NCBI GenBank assembly: GCA_963514095.1
Contig: OY741281.1
Location: 8,777,819-8,841,818 of the forward strand
Reading direction: 5' to 3'
DNA length: 64,000 nucleotides
Source of the DNA: Eutrigla gurnardus
Taxonomy: Eukaryota > Chordata > Actinopteri > Perciformes > Triglidae
The position numbers were made by a program, and so were the translations under genes. Every line of letters begins with the position of its first letter. The stretch's first letter is position 1. The notes under the pieces are model-generated. The model worked only from the letters and a program-made list of their open reading frames with translations. It was not told the DNA's origin and did no database searches. This document shows, one piece after another, positions 31,612 to 46,000 of this stretch.

Positions 31612-33879
31612 GATCAACGCATCGCCACTTTTCCGACAACATGTCAACAAATTCTTCTTGCGTGTAGATGATCAGATTTTAATGAATTAATGACATTTGA
31701 CATCGGGGCCCTGTGGGACTCCACAAAAAGTGAGCACGGAGGAAGAAGAAAAATGATCAGTCTTTACTGAAACTATGTCTTTGAAGTGTCAAACCACGGC
31801 ATCAAACCGCCGGCCAATATGCATGAAGATCAAATGATCCTCAAAGACAGCAGAGACGCCAAGCAGAAGTTAGTATGATTATTTCCATAAAGTAATGACA
31901 CAAATCATTAAGAATATGTCAAGAATGATCCCTTTTATATGAGATCTAAACAATGTCATGTTATATGATCTGAGCAGATTAGTCCAAGAGTCTTATTATA
32001 AAGTCACGTAAATTATAACTTCATGTGTAATCATGGAAACTGTTCATTTTGGTGAGATACCTGAATAAATACAATTGTTTGAAGGAGACAATGACATAAA
32101 AAATAGACATTAGAAAGGGAATTATGACCTGTATAACCCTAACATAGCTCTGCACAGCTAAAAAGACAAACCAAAACTCCTAATGCCAAGTTTTTACTTT
32201 TTAAAAATCTAAGCAAATATTTTAATAGAAATAAAATATTCACGTTAATTACATTCCTGCCACAAGACATAAGACAGCCAGGAGCATGCTGGGTAGTGAA
32301 ATAGCCTTTGGTCTAGCTGGGTTTGCTTAGCTTCAATCGTGGCTCACATTCCTTTCTTGCTGCACTTTAATCCAACCACATCCTTCTCTGATGTTGATGA
32401 GTGTATTCTGTTACATGCCATTCAGCGATCAAGTAATAAACACAAAAACAACAACAACAAATGAAAACAAAAATTTTGCGAAACTCATGGGAGCCACCGG
32501 CCGCTGCATATACATGCATCAGAATCAGTATTGGGTGGTATCGGAACATCTCTCGGTCTTACCAGAAAAGGTCCCTGGTTTTTGTTCTGTTCCATTTCCT
32601 AAAACCAGATTAGTACTTCCATGCGTGGGTTGATAAAATAACACCGCTGCCGTTGATCAATCTCGGAGATTTGCTCTCCCATCCACGATGGGCTCAGTCC
32701 CCTCATGACCTCTCTCATCCTGAGTCCCGTACGTGGCATTATCCGGCTGATTAATTAAAGCCATCCACGATCCATCCACGCAACACCGGCCTGTAATTGT
32801 TGTTGCGTGTAGAGACACAAATAAAGTGGGGGGCTGGACGCGAGAAAGTACGTTTGCTTATTACGAGCCGTTGAGAACAGGAGAAATCAATGTGGGTGGA
32901 GAATGCTTGTTTTTTCATGTCAGGGCATTTAAAGCCAACCTACTTTAATACAACACCGTGGAATGAGCCCCGACTGCTATATGCAGCAATAAAACAAGGC
33001 TGCTGAGCACAATGGTAGCGCAACAAAACTAATTACAGTGACAAGTGAGGCAGGCGCCAGGTCTGTCGGCGGAGGGGGGAGGATGCTACATCTCCCAAAG
33101 GCAGGACCCTTAGGGACGGCTGACGGATACTCTAATTTTCTTTTCTGCGAGGAGCTCGGAGGTGGCCGAGGGACGAGGCACGGCAGACAAATTGCCTGTG
33201 ACGTCTTGATTGAACAAATCATGGACGTTGCGCGAGCTGGCAAAATTGGATTCAGTTGACAGATACAGTCACCTACCAGGGCCGCATTCTGATGTCTGGC
33301 ATCGGAATCACATGTGTAATTAATGAACAGCGCCGCTAATTACTCTTTAGCAGACAGAGGGGGAAAGAAAACAAGTGAGGGAGGGTCAAGTGGTCTCATA
33401 ACTCTGAGATTGAAGGCAGAGCCACCGCTCCTCGTGGAGAGAAGACAGTGAGTCATATCCTGAGTAATCTCTGCCGATATGCTTCATTCCCTCCTTGAAT
33501 TAAAAGTATAAATAGCCGGCACAATTAATTATGGGTAAAAGCACCTCACAGCAGCATTCTTGGATAACATTTTTCTCACATTTGCCATCTCTTCGAAGAA
33601 GAGTTCAAGTATTTGGCATTTGGGATATTTCTTTTCAAATTTACAAGCTCTCCTCCGAGGAAAGTTTCCTTCCAAAGGCTCTTAGGTGAACAGCTGGCGT
33701 TTCTCTCTCTCGCTCAGAGACCAGACTTGACCTTCAAAAATCACCTGACGAGAAAGAACAAAATGTTGAAGCTTTCCCCAAATAAATACTTTCCCAGAAT
33801 CTGAACCTATCAATATAAACTGTCCCACAAAAAGCACATGTGAATGTTTTTTTACCTGTTAAATGTTCAACTAAAATTT

Positions 33880-34150
33880 GCCACTGAGGTCCAGAGTTCC
33901 CGTGATTGAAAGAGCACCACGAGCTCCATTTAGTAGCTGTTCAGGGGTTTTTGATCATATCACATGTTCTTCCCCAGCAGATGGAGTTCACCTTGTTTTA
34001 ATGGAATTGTTGGCTTTATCTGATTGCTTCTCTTCCATGTTGGGCTTAAAACTGGGGTCCAAAGTTCATCCTTGAATCTCACCACAAGGTCTGCTGATGA
34101 AGACCATGTGATATGATTAAAGGCTGTAGTGGACCTCATGTTCCAATTTT
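33880..34150. repeat. Foldback element with inverted arms
   Basis: The segment 33951-33981 (ttgatcatatcacatgttct and tccccagcaga) is the reverse complement, with about five mismatches, of 34090-34120. An outer pair is suggested by gaggtcca near 33886 and tggacctc near 34130. The spacer is about 110 bases. It is probably a MITE-type non-autonomous element; no target duplication was resolved. Confidence 0.65.
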
Positions 34151-35190
34151 CCCCCAAAACATCCAAAATATCTGTACATTTCAAATGAGAGATCTGTATA
34201 TTTCATGTGAATTTATGACATCATTACATACATTCAACATGTAATAAATAATGTGTGAATATATTGAAAATGTTATCATGTATATTCATATAATGATTAT
34301 ATTTTTAAAGGATGTATTTTGTTGTTCTGCTTTATACATTTTCATATCTTTTATTTTTTTTTATTAATTAAGTATTTCATTTTAGAACTTAATTATTATA
34401 ACATATTTGACACAAGGCTACAATTAACATGATGAGTCTGACAATATAAATAGCAGCAAACACAAATGTGAAATTAAAATGATAATAATGAAAATATGAA
34501 AGGAAAGCTATACAAATGTGGCAACAGCTTCAAAAGATCTGCCAAAATCATTTTACAAAATAAATGCTGGGGCGAGAGTGAGTCATTCCAGGGCGTCTGC
34601 TTACAGAATAGTTATGTCGCTGGCAATAGACCCGTCCTCACTTTTGAAATATTGACTGATAAATTTGAAGAAGCAACATTTTTCTCAAACAAATATATTG
34701 CAGGTTTTTTTTTTAACTGGAGAAGTCTTCAATTATTAAGTCACCCAGTGGCAGAAACTTCAGAGTTTGAAGTGATGGAAATCTAATATCTGTATCACAT
34801 CCATCAAGCCTTGGGGGAAGTTATTCAAACGGCGGATTTGCTTCGAAGGAGACGAGCACACACACTCGTCTCGCCATGAACACCAAAATTTAATTTGAAA
34901 ATGGGCAGCAGGATCATGCCCATTATCCTGCTCCCAGACACTCATTTTTAAATGACAGTCAGAAATATGCAAGTGGCTGTAATTATGTTGCGAGCGTAGA
35001 ATATTTCCTTTCTTCCCCATTCTTTGAATGCATCACTGGTGCTATTTAGACAGTGTGATTGGACACTGCATGAGAGTTTAATTAACGGAACACCTCAGAA
35101 TGACACAAACAGGATTCTGAATGCAAGTTGATTATCAGTGTGATTACCAGGTTAACAAAACTGGAGGAGCGGCAACAACACTGTGAATGC

Positions 35191-35198
<8 letters not shown>

Positions 35199-35222
<24 letters not shown>
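35199..35222. repeat. (GT)12 microsatellite
   Basis: Twenty-four bases of uninterrupted GT. Confidence 0.95.
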
Positions 35223-36357
35223 AGCATATTTATGGGTGCGGCAAAAGCTCACGTTTAACTTTTAAAAGTTTATGATTAACTTTCCCCCCCAATTCACACA
35301 TGACAGCAACTTTGCTGTTCTGAGTATCAGATAGATCAAGATGCACGGTGATGCGGATGGTTCGTATGATATCTTACAAACCTTATCTTAACGGTTATTT
35401 CTCATTTTTCATGCGTTCCCCAGTGAATGTCCAGCAACACACGGGATCAGAGCCTGTAGTTTATGTATGTTTGAACTTCTTCTTCCACTCACCATTATCA
35501 ATACTTCATTTTTAATGAATTCTAAACAAAACCACCAGGAAATTTGAACACTACGCCTAATGAATACATTTAAAGTATGCAAAACAATCGTTTTGTCCGA
35601 CTGATCAGACTATCTACTTATCTGATGGAAAAACACAGGTTGGATGATTAAGAATGCGACTTTGCGGGGATGGGCATGTCCAGCAAAAAAAAAGAAGCTT
35701 TTTTTCTTTTTTGTGACTACAAATACTTGATTGAAAGTTACACTTTACAAGACTTGCTCATTCACAAACTGTGACGATCACTGTCAAAATAGGCAGTGCT
35801 CATCAAATACAAGATTCTGTTAGGACATCCCTTATTTTTGGCCTCAAATGTTTTCAGAAGCATATTGAATCGGCAGTCAGTGCTCGACTGTTTTCAACAA
35901 TCTTTCTCAATTTGGTAGAGAGCACAATGAATATGTATGACATATTATATTTTGGGTCGTGAATTTCTATGATGAACTTTAGAGCACCCCTCGCCTTGAC
36001 CTCGCCGCTTCTGCTTTCATATCTATACCACCTGTGAGTTTCTGAATATTTTTTTATGTCAGAGCAAAATTGTTTATAGATCTAGACTTCTAACTTTTAA
36101 CTCAGACTGAATCAAATTTATGCATTTAACTTTAACAAAATCTAGGGTGAAGACACCCTGTATTTTTTCATATTGCTTAAAAATATTAAAATGTCAGTTT
36201 TGTTCCAATATCCTGCAGCCCTATTCTGTTTAATGTCCTACTGCCTGGATAGACACAGTTTGAGCAAATATGACAAATATATTATATATATGACAACTGT
36301 AACTTGAAAGTCCAGAGCTGTCGAGGGATGATAGGCGACTCTTTTTTTAAACTTCTA

Positions 36358-36392
36358 ATATATATATATATATATATATACCGGTATATATA

Positions 36393-36433
<41 letters not shown>
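36358..36433. repeat. (TA)n microsatellite with a ccgg centre
   Basis: About 76 bases of TA interrupted once by ccgg and once by ttta. It is almost fully self-complementary and would extrude as a cruciform or hairpin. Confidence 0.95.
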
Positions 36434-36435
<2 letters not shown>

Positions 36436-37017
36436 CAGTGCTTCACATTTTCAAGGTTATACACCAGAGAGAAATGGAACAAAAGCACCACTGGGATTTG
36501 AACAAAGCCGCTGCAAGAGTGTTTTTTTTTCAACCAGTGATGACTAATCTTTCACTTGATAAAAGTTGGTCTAAATGCAAACTTAGCCATTTGAGTTATT
36601 TGTCACCTCATTGGGTTGAAAAAGTGTGAGGGAGGGAAATGAAAAAAAGTACAACAACATATTCTACGTTTCCCAAGTTTATACGAGTCTTCTTTCTCTT
36701 TCTTTCCAAGGAACATCATTTTGCTGAAGCATGCAGAAATTTTAACTGTCATAATGGGACTTTGTTATTGCTAACAATACCTGGCTGTCCCTCTCACCTC
36801 TCAGCATTAATGTCAAAACCATAATCTCTGTAACGAACGCCCTCTCAGGTGCTATAACGCGGCGTACCGAGCCGTTATCTCTCCACGGTCTTATCGTCTT
36901 CCAGCAGCTCTACCGTGGAATATACGCCTCCGTGGGAAAAAAATGGACTCGTGTAGTCAGGCGACTTATTATCAAGTGAAATCACTGCCGCCCACTCGGT
37001 GAGCACAAGGTGTCAAT

Positions 37018-37099
37018 ATGGAGTCTGGCGGAAACGTCTATCTTGATGGAGTGACGAGGCATCGGAGCAGCTTGGTTTCAGAAGTGTGTGTAATGGAAG
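37018..37099 (+). CDS. Weak candidate first coding exon
   Basis: An ATG with A at -3 and G at +4 opens 27 codons (MESGGNVYLDGVTRHRSSL and on to VMEG) and ends at a GGAAG|gtaagg donor. The ~180 bases upstream are richer in CpG than the surroundings (for example aacgcggcgtaccgagccgt near 36855), as in a small promoter. I do not recognise the peptide and could not find a following exon, so this may be chance. Confidence 0.2.
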
Positions 37100-40000
37100 G
37101 TAAGGCGAGTGCAAGTACGGCTCTGGGTAACGTTAGAATTCATCATTTTATGTAAAGCGGTGATTGAAATGGGTGCAGCCGCTCTGCTGGGAATGAGGTC
37201 CTCACAGAAGCCAAAGCAGGAAGTCTATAATTGAGGAAAGCTCATTTTTTTTAGGTTTGCAGTGGAAAACTGAAGAGAGATGTTGCAGTTGAAGTTGAAA
37301 TAGGGCCGCGGTTGCAATCTTGCTCATGGTCCACAGAGATATAGTCCCAGACAGTATTGATCCCTCATTGATTTGGCCATTGATTGGTGAAAATGTGTGG
37401 AGATGTCTCTGACCTCATTTACACATCATGCATGTTGGTTGACACCAATCTAAGAGATATTTAAGGGTGTATTTTAAATCCGATCAAATATGTATTATAA
37501 CAATATGTTGGTTATTAATAGGGACCCGAATCTGCTGGGCTAAATTATTCAAGACCATAGTGTTGATAAGTTCTGACCTTAGCTGTCCTTTGATCAGTAC
37601 TTTTTAATATGTTTTCATATTTTAACAGTCCTATGTGTGGCTAAACAACACTGCATTAAATTGCATTTTATCATGATGGGACAAGCAGCATATACAACAA
37701 CGTATGTTTCTACAGAATATTAATTACAAAGTGAAGTAGGTCATACTCAAATAAAATGACTGAAATGCTGTTCCATGCAATCAAGGACCATAGTGACCTT
37801 CCACCATCCCTAGAAACCATCTTTAAATCCTTCCAAACCCGGCTGTCACATCCTTCAGTGTTTATCCTGCACAAGACAGATCCAATTGTCAAAAATGACA
37901 ACAATTTAACGAGCGGTTTAGCAATGATTGCGGCTCATTGATTGATAATTGTTTTGATTGATGTGAAGCGAGACACTAATTGGAAGGTGCCGGAGATATT
38001 AGAGCGGTTGTCTTTGTCCCCCTGCTCCTTCAGTCTTTTGATCGTTACGATGCACGGCAGGGTGATTGACGGACGATGGAGTTGGATGGAGTCTGGCAAT
38101 TTGAGTGCATGAGGACAGAATCGGACACGTGCACAGATTCCTTTTAGAAATGCAAGCAGGGTCACTCAGATGCAAGTCGTGAAGGAAATCCCAAAAGCAG
38201 CAGGAATAACAAACTGCCATTGTTTTAATTTGTATTGACTCATTTCATTTCATTCAGGTCACTGCATTGAAGTATGTTTGGTACTGGACCCTGAAAAACA
38301 GCCACATCCACACACATGGACAAACAGAGGAATGCTCCGACCGCTCAGCTGCAGCCTAGGCCACAACCTTTCCACGGGCACTTCACATTCATTTGATCCA
38401 TGATGATTCGATGAGTCAAAGGCTGAACGCTAACCTTTCACAATGACAGGACAAAGGGGGGGAATCGTGACATAGACAGAGGATCATCTCCTGCTACAGC
38501 TTCAGGTTAAAGACACAAAGCAATGGTAGAGAATCCCCCCGCTTTGTCTCAGTCCGCCCAACACTGCACTCTCATCCTTCTTTTGAGAGTAAGAAGGCTC
38601 CCCATTATAGCGATAACTTGACACGTTTTTTTTTTTTACTGCTTATTAGCTCTCATCACAAAATATTCTCAGCATACGGCCTCATTCAATGATGTGCTAA
38701 CTTGGAGTTATTGAAGCAATTCAATTTTAATTAAAAGAAGGATATAAATAATGTTACTGTGGTACATAATGTAATAGTTCAATGCACGTAGCATGAACTA
38801 TAGTATTCTGAAGTATAAATATAAGTGAGATCTGAACGTGCTGACTTGAAGATGATCAATCTTAATAGATACCGTCCCTGTCTCTAATTAAACCTGAATG
38901 TGCTGTTTTGTTTTTCTGACCAATGATAACCAAACGTTCCCACTATGCACTGTTGCGGTAAAGTACAGTCAATTCAAAACATATAGGACTTCAGATAAGA
39001 CCCAATTTAATCTCTGGCTGAGGTGAAATGATAGGAATGACAATGCAGAATACAGAAACACTGGAAGATGGAGTGCTGAAAATAATTTTGAGATAAATTG
39101 ATATTGTATACCCTGAAGGTCATAAACCCTTGGGATTAAATGCACACCACATTGTGTTTGTTGATTGATTCTTGGTTGTGGCTATTTTTCTCTCGCTGGC
39201 ACTGACACACTGTGCATTAAAAACATACACAGAGCTAAAGGAAATGGTCGATTGAACAATGTTGAAGAAAATCATTTTCAGACGTCGTCGTATTGTGGAG
39301 AGTGAAGTATATATTCTATACATCATTGGTTTTTCCTCCATAACGCTGTCATGTGTGTTTTTAATGCCCTCAAATTTGGGATTTTTAAAGATATTTGACT
39401 TTTACTTGTCACTTAAACTACATTTCAGATTGTAATATTATACTTTACTCCATTGTAAATTAACTGTCAACTATATGCAAATAAGAATTGTACCTACAAA
39501 CGATATGGTCAAACAATAACAACGTTCAATATTAAAATTTGGCATGTTAAGGCATCAATAATAACAATTCAGCAATATTATAATGTAACATTCTGAAAGG
39601 GTCTATTCAGCACAACTAGACTACTTTCATCTAGTTACATTTAGCTGTTAATACTAATGTTCATTTACGACCGGGAGTTTGCTGCACCGGCTTCACTTGG
39701 TCTGATATGACCAGTAGCTTACGGTGGCTAATGTTAGCTACTTTTGGTAGATTTTTGGCCACTTTACAGATATTTATCTTTTTATGACTGCTGTATAGAT
39801 TCAAAATATCCATCAAAACTCTTTAGCATACATTAGCTTCAAATATGTAGCGATATGTTTTGGATCCATAAAATTTGAACCTGCTTTGGAGTTATAAAAA
39901 ACCCCAATTACAATGCTTGTGTTTGACATTTGTAGTTTTGAAGTTCTACACAAAGCTTCTCCTCTTCCATTAACATAAGCCTGATGTGACAATATGGCCT

Positions 40001-43000
40001 CGTGGATTGAGGTTTAAACACCGTGGAGAAATGTTTATATTTAAAACCCCACAAGCAGACTGATTAATGAAGTCACGCTCAATAAGTCACAGAGCTGAAT
40101 TCCCACAAACTGCTTTACTGGTTTTGAACTCCGGTTACCAGGATGGAGTTAGCACCTCACCGCTCACTTATTTATTAGCATGTTACATTATGCTTTGGAG
40201 CGCTGGAGGGAATCTTGCTCAAAAATGCAATCCTCCATGTTTGCTCCATCTCAGCGAATCAGTCATGGATTTTTTTCCAATTACAGCTCTACAGTCATCA
40301 GCCCATTCACAATCACTAGAGCAGACACAAACAAGAAGATTAAGAATAAATGATATGACACACAATCGCAATCTCTAACCAGACCATGACGGAACTAACC
40401 AGCGTGGCCCGACTCGTCGTGAGGAAATAGAAATCTTTTCAGAAACGGTGGGGAAGGAGCAGGGAGATTTTGGGGCGACGATAGAAGTTGTTGTGATTGA
40501 TTACATGTGATGTAGAGCAATTAAGAGAAATTAACAATTTGCATTTTAATAACATTATTATCATCAGTTAAATGAATTCATTAGTCTTGATTAGTTTGGT
40601 ATCAGTATGACAAGTGCAGCCCAATAGAGCGTGATGACACTAATAGAAGGCTGAGGAACTCAACGGAGCCGAGACGGATAGTAGAGATAGGAGGCTCGCG
40701 GTGATGCGGGGCATGTATGGTATGGTGCTCTGGGTTTTATCTGCGAAGCTGTAAAAACTGTACAAATCGAATAGTGCTTAACACAAAAAAAATTAAACGG
40801 TGCTGGGTGACAGCTTGGATCTGTTTCGTCGAGGATGTCTGGCCCAAACTTTTCACAAATGGGCTCCACAGGATTTTACGTGGGTTACGTCAAAATCAAT
40901 CTTACCTGTATGGACAAACCGTCTTTGACTTATGTTTCAGGTTTTCAAACTGCGTAAATGTTGGCTGCTGTTTTGGGAACTAAAATGTATTTTAGAATTA
41001 ATGTATTGTGAGAAATGTGGGTTTACAGATGCAGAATTGTTCTTATTTTCATATATAAGGTCTAATTTAATTTAAGTAGCTTTTCAAACACTCACAGTCT
41101 TTTCCTGATTTGATGCTCTGTATAATTTTCAGTCTTTTGGATTTATTCAAGGATTTAATTAATTGTCATTATGTGCAAGGGATGCACAACGGCATGTGGT
41201 TGCTGTTTATTTGCTCCACAAGAAAGACCAGACAAAACAAATCAAAACAGTAGTGCATTCCTGTAGGCCATTTTTTTTTAAATTGTATCAAGAGCAACAA
41301 AAGCTATTCTCTGAGCAGATAACTGGCCGGCATCATAACATTGGACAAACCAAGTAAGTGGACATTTTTTATGTCCTTTTTTTCCATGTGCAGTTTGGAC
41401 AATGGTTACCTTTCATTTCTTACATTGTGGAATATTTGTTGACGTGTTTGTTATGTATTGAGGATGCTATTATGCTCCTTTATAATTAGATATTGTTTTT
41501 TAAATTCTATTTCACGAGTGCTTTTTTACGCAATGTTCTCCTTCAATCAAACAGCTAATCTCATGCCCTTAATGACATTTTCTCCTTAATATGTAGATCG
41601 GCACCAGCGTTGCCTTTAATAATTAACTTCATTACTTTACGCAGAACTTGTGTGACATCCGCTCGCATAAATGTTCTCTACATGGATTCACATGCTATAC
41701 AATACGCTCTAATGAGAGATGATTATTATACCAACCAGCTCCTCTCATCCCCAATCCCTCAGCCTCACCGACGGAAAATCGAACACACATTTTCGGTTTT
41801 GACAACGACACTCAAGCTTGAAGACAAACATTTATTCTCCCAGAGCTCCGAGTGGTGCTCGGGTTTTTCCCAAGTGCCCAAGGCTTAGGTAATTAATTAA
41901 GTCAAAAGGAAGGCTACACTAATTCTCTTTACTGATTGTCATCAATTAATTAATGGTTACATGGTGCGATAAGACAGCGGTAGCCTCTGTATGGAGTGAT
42001 AACCCAACGATTATTCAACCAACGCCTAGAAACAGGCAAAAATACTGCTCCTACTCCTGGGAGCAGCATAAACAGTCCAATCTGTCTGGACTGCAGCGTG
42101 GTGTGTGGCGCCTGCATGTGTGTGTGTGTGTGTGTGCTGTATAGTTTGACCATACACAATTCATCAAGTTGATAAATTGCAGTAACACATGTTGTTTCCT
42201 TTAATTTGACCTAAAATCCTCATAAATCCTCATAAACTGTGTCATTTTTTGCATCAGTGTGTATTGCAGGTTGGAAGAAATTGTCAATAAATACAGATGT
42301 GTATAGTGGCATATTTTGACCAAATACCTCAATTAAAACATTTAAACATGATGTTATGAATTTGAGTGTGACACGGTGTTGTGATAAGGGAACACAGGTG
42401 TGTATGACAAATGGTTCATTCGTTCAGACTTAAGTATGCTTCAGGAGAGGGCGAACCCCCTCCAAAAAGTTGCTTATGAAAGGGGCTTGATTAAAATGTG
42501 TTACAGCAAACCATCACGAATGGATAAGGAACTGGTTGAATTGGTTGATGAGTTTGGCCTTGGTACGTGAATCCATATAGATATAGAAGTTGAATTTAGA
42601 AGCCTTTTTATTTTAGTCCACACACTTTACCTCCATGCCAGATCTCAGCCTGGTGAAAACTATGGCTGCTAAAGGACGGGGACATCTTGGCGGACCAATC
42701 GATTGGTAGCTAGTTGACTTTATGTCAAAAGTCTGTAAAGCTGGACCATTTTGCATGAGACGATCCCCAACTACAGCTCATTAGCTCCAGAGTTCCAGAC
42801 TTCAGTATCGAATCATGAGGCCCGGGTCACATCCATCAATTTGCTCAAAACTGATTAAAAGTTAGAGTGAAACGTGTTGAATATATCTGATTCGGAAACC
42901 GTTTAAGACCATAGCATTTGTTTAGAAGTCTGCATGGAGGAACGCTTTGAATGCTAGCGGCTCCTTTTGGCCCCACACAAACATCAATTGAGTGGATATC

Positions 43001-46000
43001 TCTCCCACTGAAGAAAAAACCTGAATCAAATGAGTGCGAGCCAAGATCTTACGGAGAAAAATATACAAAGAAATCAGAGGTTGTTGTGTAAAGTCGCCTG
43101 GATGTCAGGATAGTCATATTTGTTACAGTGTGGAGCTGGTGTGATGCTCTTTACAACCTGTCTGATCTGGATTAAACAAAATAAAAGCACCACTGGTGGA
43201 ATTTAATGATCAGGCGGTGTAACGGTGTCTTGGAAGAAAGATAACGCTCACAATTGGCTACAAAATGTGCATCTGCAAACTCTGTTTGAAAATACCCCTA
43301 TATGGATTTATGCATTTATCTTTTCTGCTGTATTTATTTCTGATTCGACATGGAGGAAGGTTGAAAGGTCTCCACACAGGACTGGTTGAATGCCTCGGAT
43401 ATTAAAGGCTACAGGTCATCTGGAGTTGAAACAGCCAGCGATACATTTCTGTGATCTGTGAATGTGTGTAAATCTATAGTTCCCCATGTTTTTCCACATG
43501 CCCTTTATTGGCTGTGAAGGTTTTGTTTAGGTTCTCTCTTGTCTTGTGTCGCCTGTGGACCGTGTGGGTGGGTGGATGTGTGATGTGGATCAGTTGTGTC
43601 AGCGCAAAGAGGTCTCCCTCTAAAAGGCTCGCCTGCACGGGAAGAAGCACAAGACTGGGAATACCTTTTCTCCAAGATCAATAAAGGGCTTAACTGAGTA
43701 TTTCCCAGCATGCCTCTGGAGGAGCCTCAGCCTCCCGGCACATTCGGAGGGAAAACGCCACCGCAGGTTTGTTTCAACTTCCTTTGAAGTAGCAGAATTG
43801 ACATACAGTGCTGAGAACTCCATTCATTTGTGTGGTCATTTATATCATCATTGCCATTCTGGGGCTTGGGAAGGGTGAAGCAGTCGCTCCGAAGTAAATG
43901 GATTTCACAGGCATGAGGAAATTGAATGGATATATCCAGTGGAATGTTTGCATTAGGAGTCACTATTGGGGCCAGATTGAGCTAAATATTCCTCCGGGGG
44001 AGTCCGGTCGCGTTTGGTGTTGTTGTGCCGAGCAGAATGTTTTATGACAAACAATGAATATTTTTTCCTTTGCAACAGCGTCAAGCACAAAGGTATTTGG
44101 TGTTTATAAAGTATGATGCCGCTAATCCAGCAAGTCAGAGCAGAGGCTAAACACATCAGCAACACATAGACAGATAAACACAAAACACGCAAGCTTTCCA
44201 GGTTAAAATTCCAAGCGAATTAAAGCTGACAGGTGCTCTTAACGATCGCTAAAGGCGAAGCGAGAGTGTCCGTTTGCAATTTCCTCCCACCGACTCATTA
44301 CTTGGTTCCTCTCCCCGGCTGAGAGATAGTTCAAATGGTGATTTTTTTTCAGATACTTATAAACAAACTTCTGTGGTGACGCACGATCAGAACCCTCCAC
44401 GTCTAAATGCACCATTAATGAGACCTTCAGGCCTTGACAGCCCACCAATAATCACGTTACTTCAAACTGATCCGCAAACCCCTTGCACGCTACAAATTAA
44501 AGAACTATTCTTTTCATCACACTGTCAGATACGAGTCGCCAGCTAGCTGAGGAAGTCTGGGTTGTTTAGCGGAAGCCAAAAATAGATTGTGACACATTGA
44601 TAATTGATGATTATGCTTTGATGGACTTTAATTACTTTGTGGATTGAACCGTTTTTTAATAATGCCCCGGTATGGAGTGTCTTTCAGGGGAGTTCCCAGA
44701 ACGATTCAATAAGAGTATAATAACCATGATGGATGCCATGTTAATTGTGTTTGACTTGATTTGGCCACTCTCAGTAGGGGGGCAAACTGAAACTCAGTGG
44801 AGACGGCGTGAGCGTAGACAATGACAAAGGAGTGAAGGAAAGAAGAAATGAAGATAAAAAAGCCAACTGCTGGTTCCCTTATACCTAAATCCATAACGGA
44901 GCAGCTTGGCCAATTAGGCGATGATTTAAAGGAGGGACCTCTCGACCCTTGAAGACAGTTCATAATCACAGCAAAATCATTAAAAGGTGTGTGTGAAGCA
45001 AAGCGGATAGATGATAAGCTCTGATTCCTCTCACATTACAGCGACTAAAACCGGTGACTTTGAGAGAGAGAGAGAGAGGGAGTGCTCGACAAAAGCTTTC
45101 GCCTTTACATGCAGAGGAGCGCGCCATCGCTTGTGCACCAAAAGTGCAATTCATAATCCATCTGACAACTCCCCCCCCACCCCTCCCCCCGCTGGCGCAA
45201 AAAAAAGCATCACTCATAGCGGCCGCGCTTTGCATATTGCGAGTCAAAAGCGTTTAATGGTGAGATGTAACTTCCCCCTCTTCCCATTGATCATGTGGCA
45301 GCCTGCGACTCCCATGAGCTGTGCGCATTAAGGCCAGTGACAAGCGGAAAACATTACAAATGAGCTTTAGCAAATTTGCAAGGCAGTGTCACCTCTTTGA
45401 TGTATAGATAAGTGGATGCGTTCTCTCTCTTTCCCCCGTTCGTCCACTTCGTTCTCTCCGGTTCTCCCCCTTCTCCCCTATCCATCTCGCCGCCACCCTT
45501 CGTCTTCCTCTCCCTCTCCCCCCCCCCCCCACTCTCCCACTTTTGGATTAAACAAAACCGATGCCTTGTGGAAAGTCTTTGTGATGAACACGTCGTCGCT
45601 CTGATGAGGCCGGGGGTTTGAGCGTGTCATAAATCATGCCCTTGGAGAGCGAGGCGGTCGGGGGGGAAATTGTACAATGATAAATATTGAGAGGTGAAAT
45701 GAGCAATAGTTTTGTCACAATGCGGAGGCGCCTCCTTTCCCCCCTCGCTGTGATATGTGGCTTTGTGATTGGGCCTGGGCAAGGGGCATGGAGCACAGAG
45801 CTGTAATTCAGGCAGCCACAGTCCAGGATGTTTATTTGTAGCCACATGCATCCGGGATACCAACGCCAAGTGATGAATCGCTATCCAAGCTGCAGATCTT
45901 CTCATTTTTTTCCCCCAGTTCTCTGTCAGACTTGGGAGACAAGTAATTGAGAGAGAACATGCAAACAAAGCTAATCATTTTCCTCCTACTTTACATTTCT

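Larger units (their letters stand above)
28253..37017. other. Gene-poor stretch upstream of the kinase gene
   Basis: No coding exon recognised on either strand. It contains the kinase promoter region near 28300, (AC)n at 30389-30463 followed by a GA tract, G22 at 30851-30872, (TA)n-(GA)n at 30971-31012, a dispersed repeat copy at 31527-31611, a foldback element at 33880-34150, (GT)n at 35199-35222 and (TA)n at 36358-36433. The open frames running through the microsatellites are artefacts of the repeats. Confidence 0.6.
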
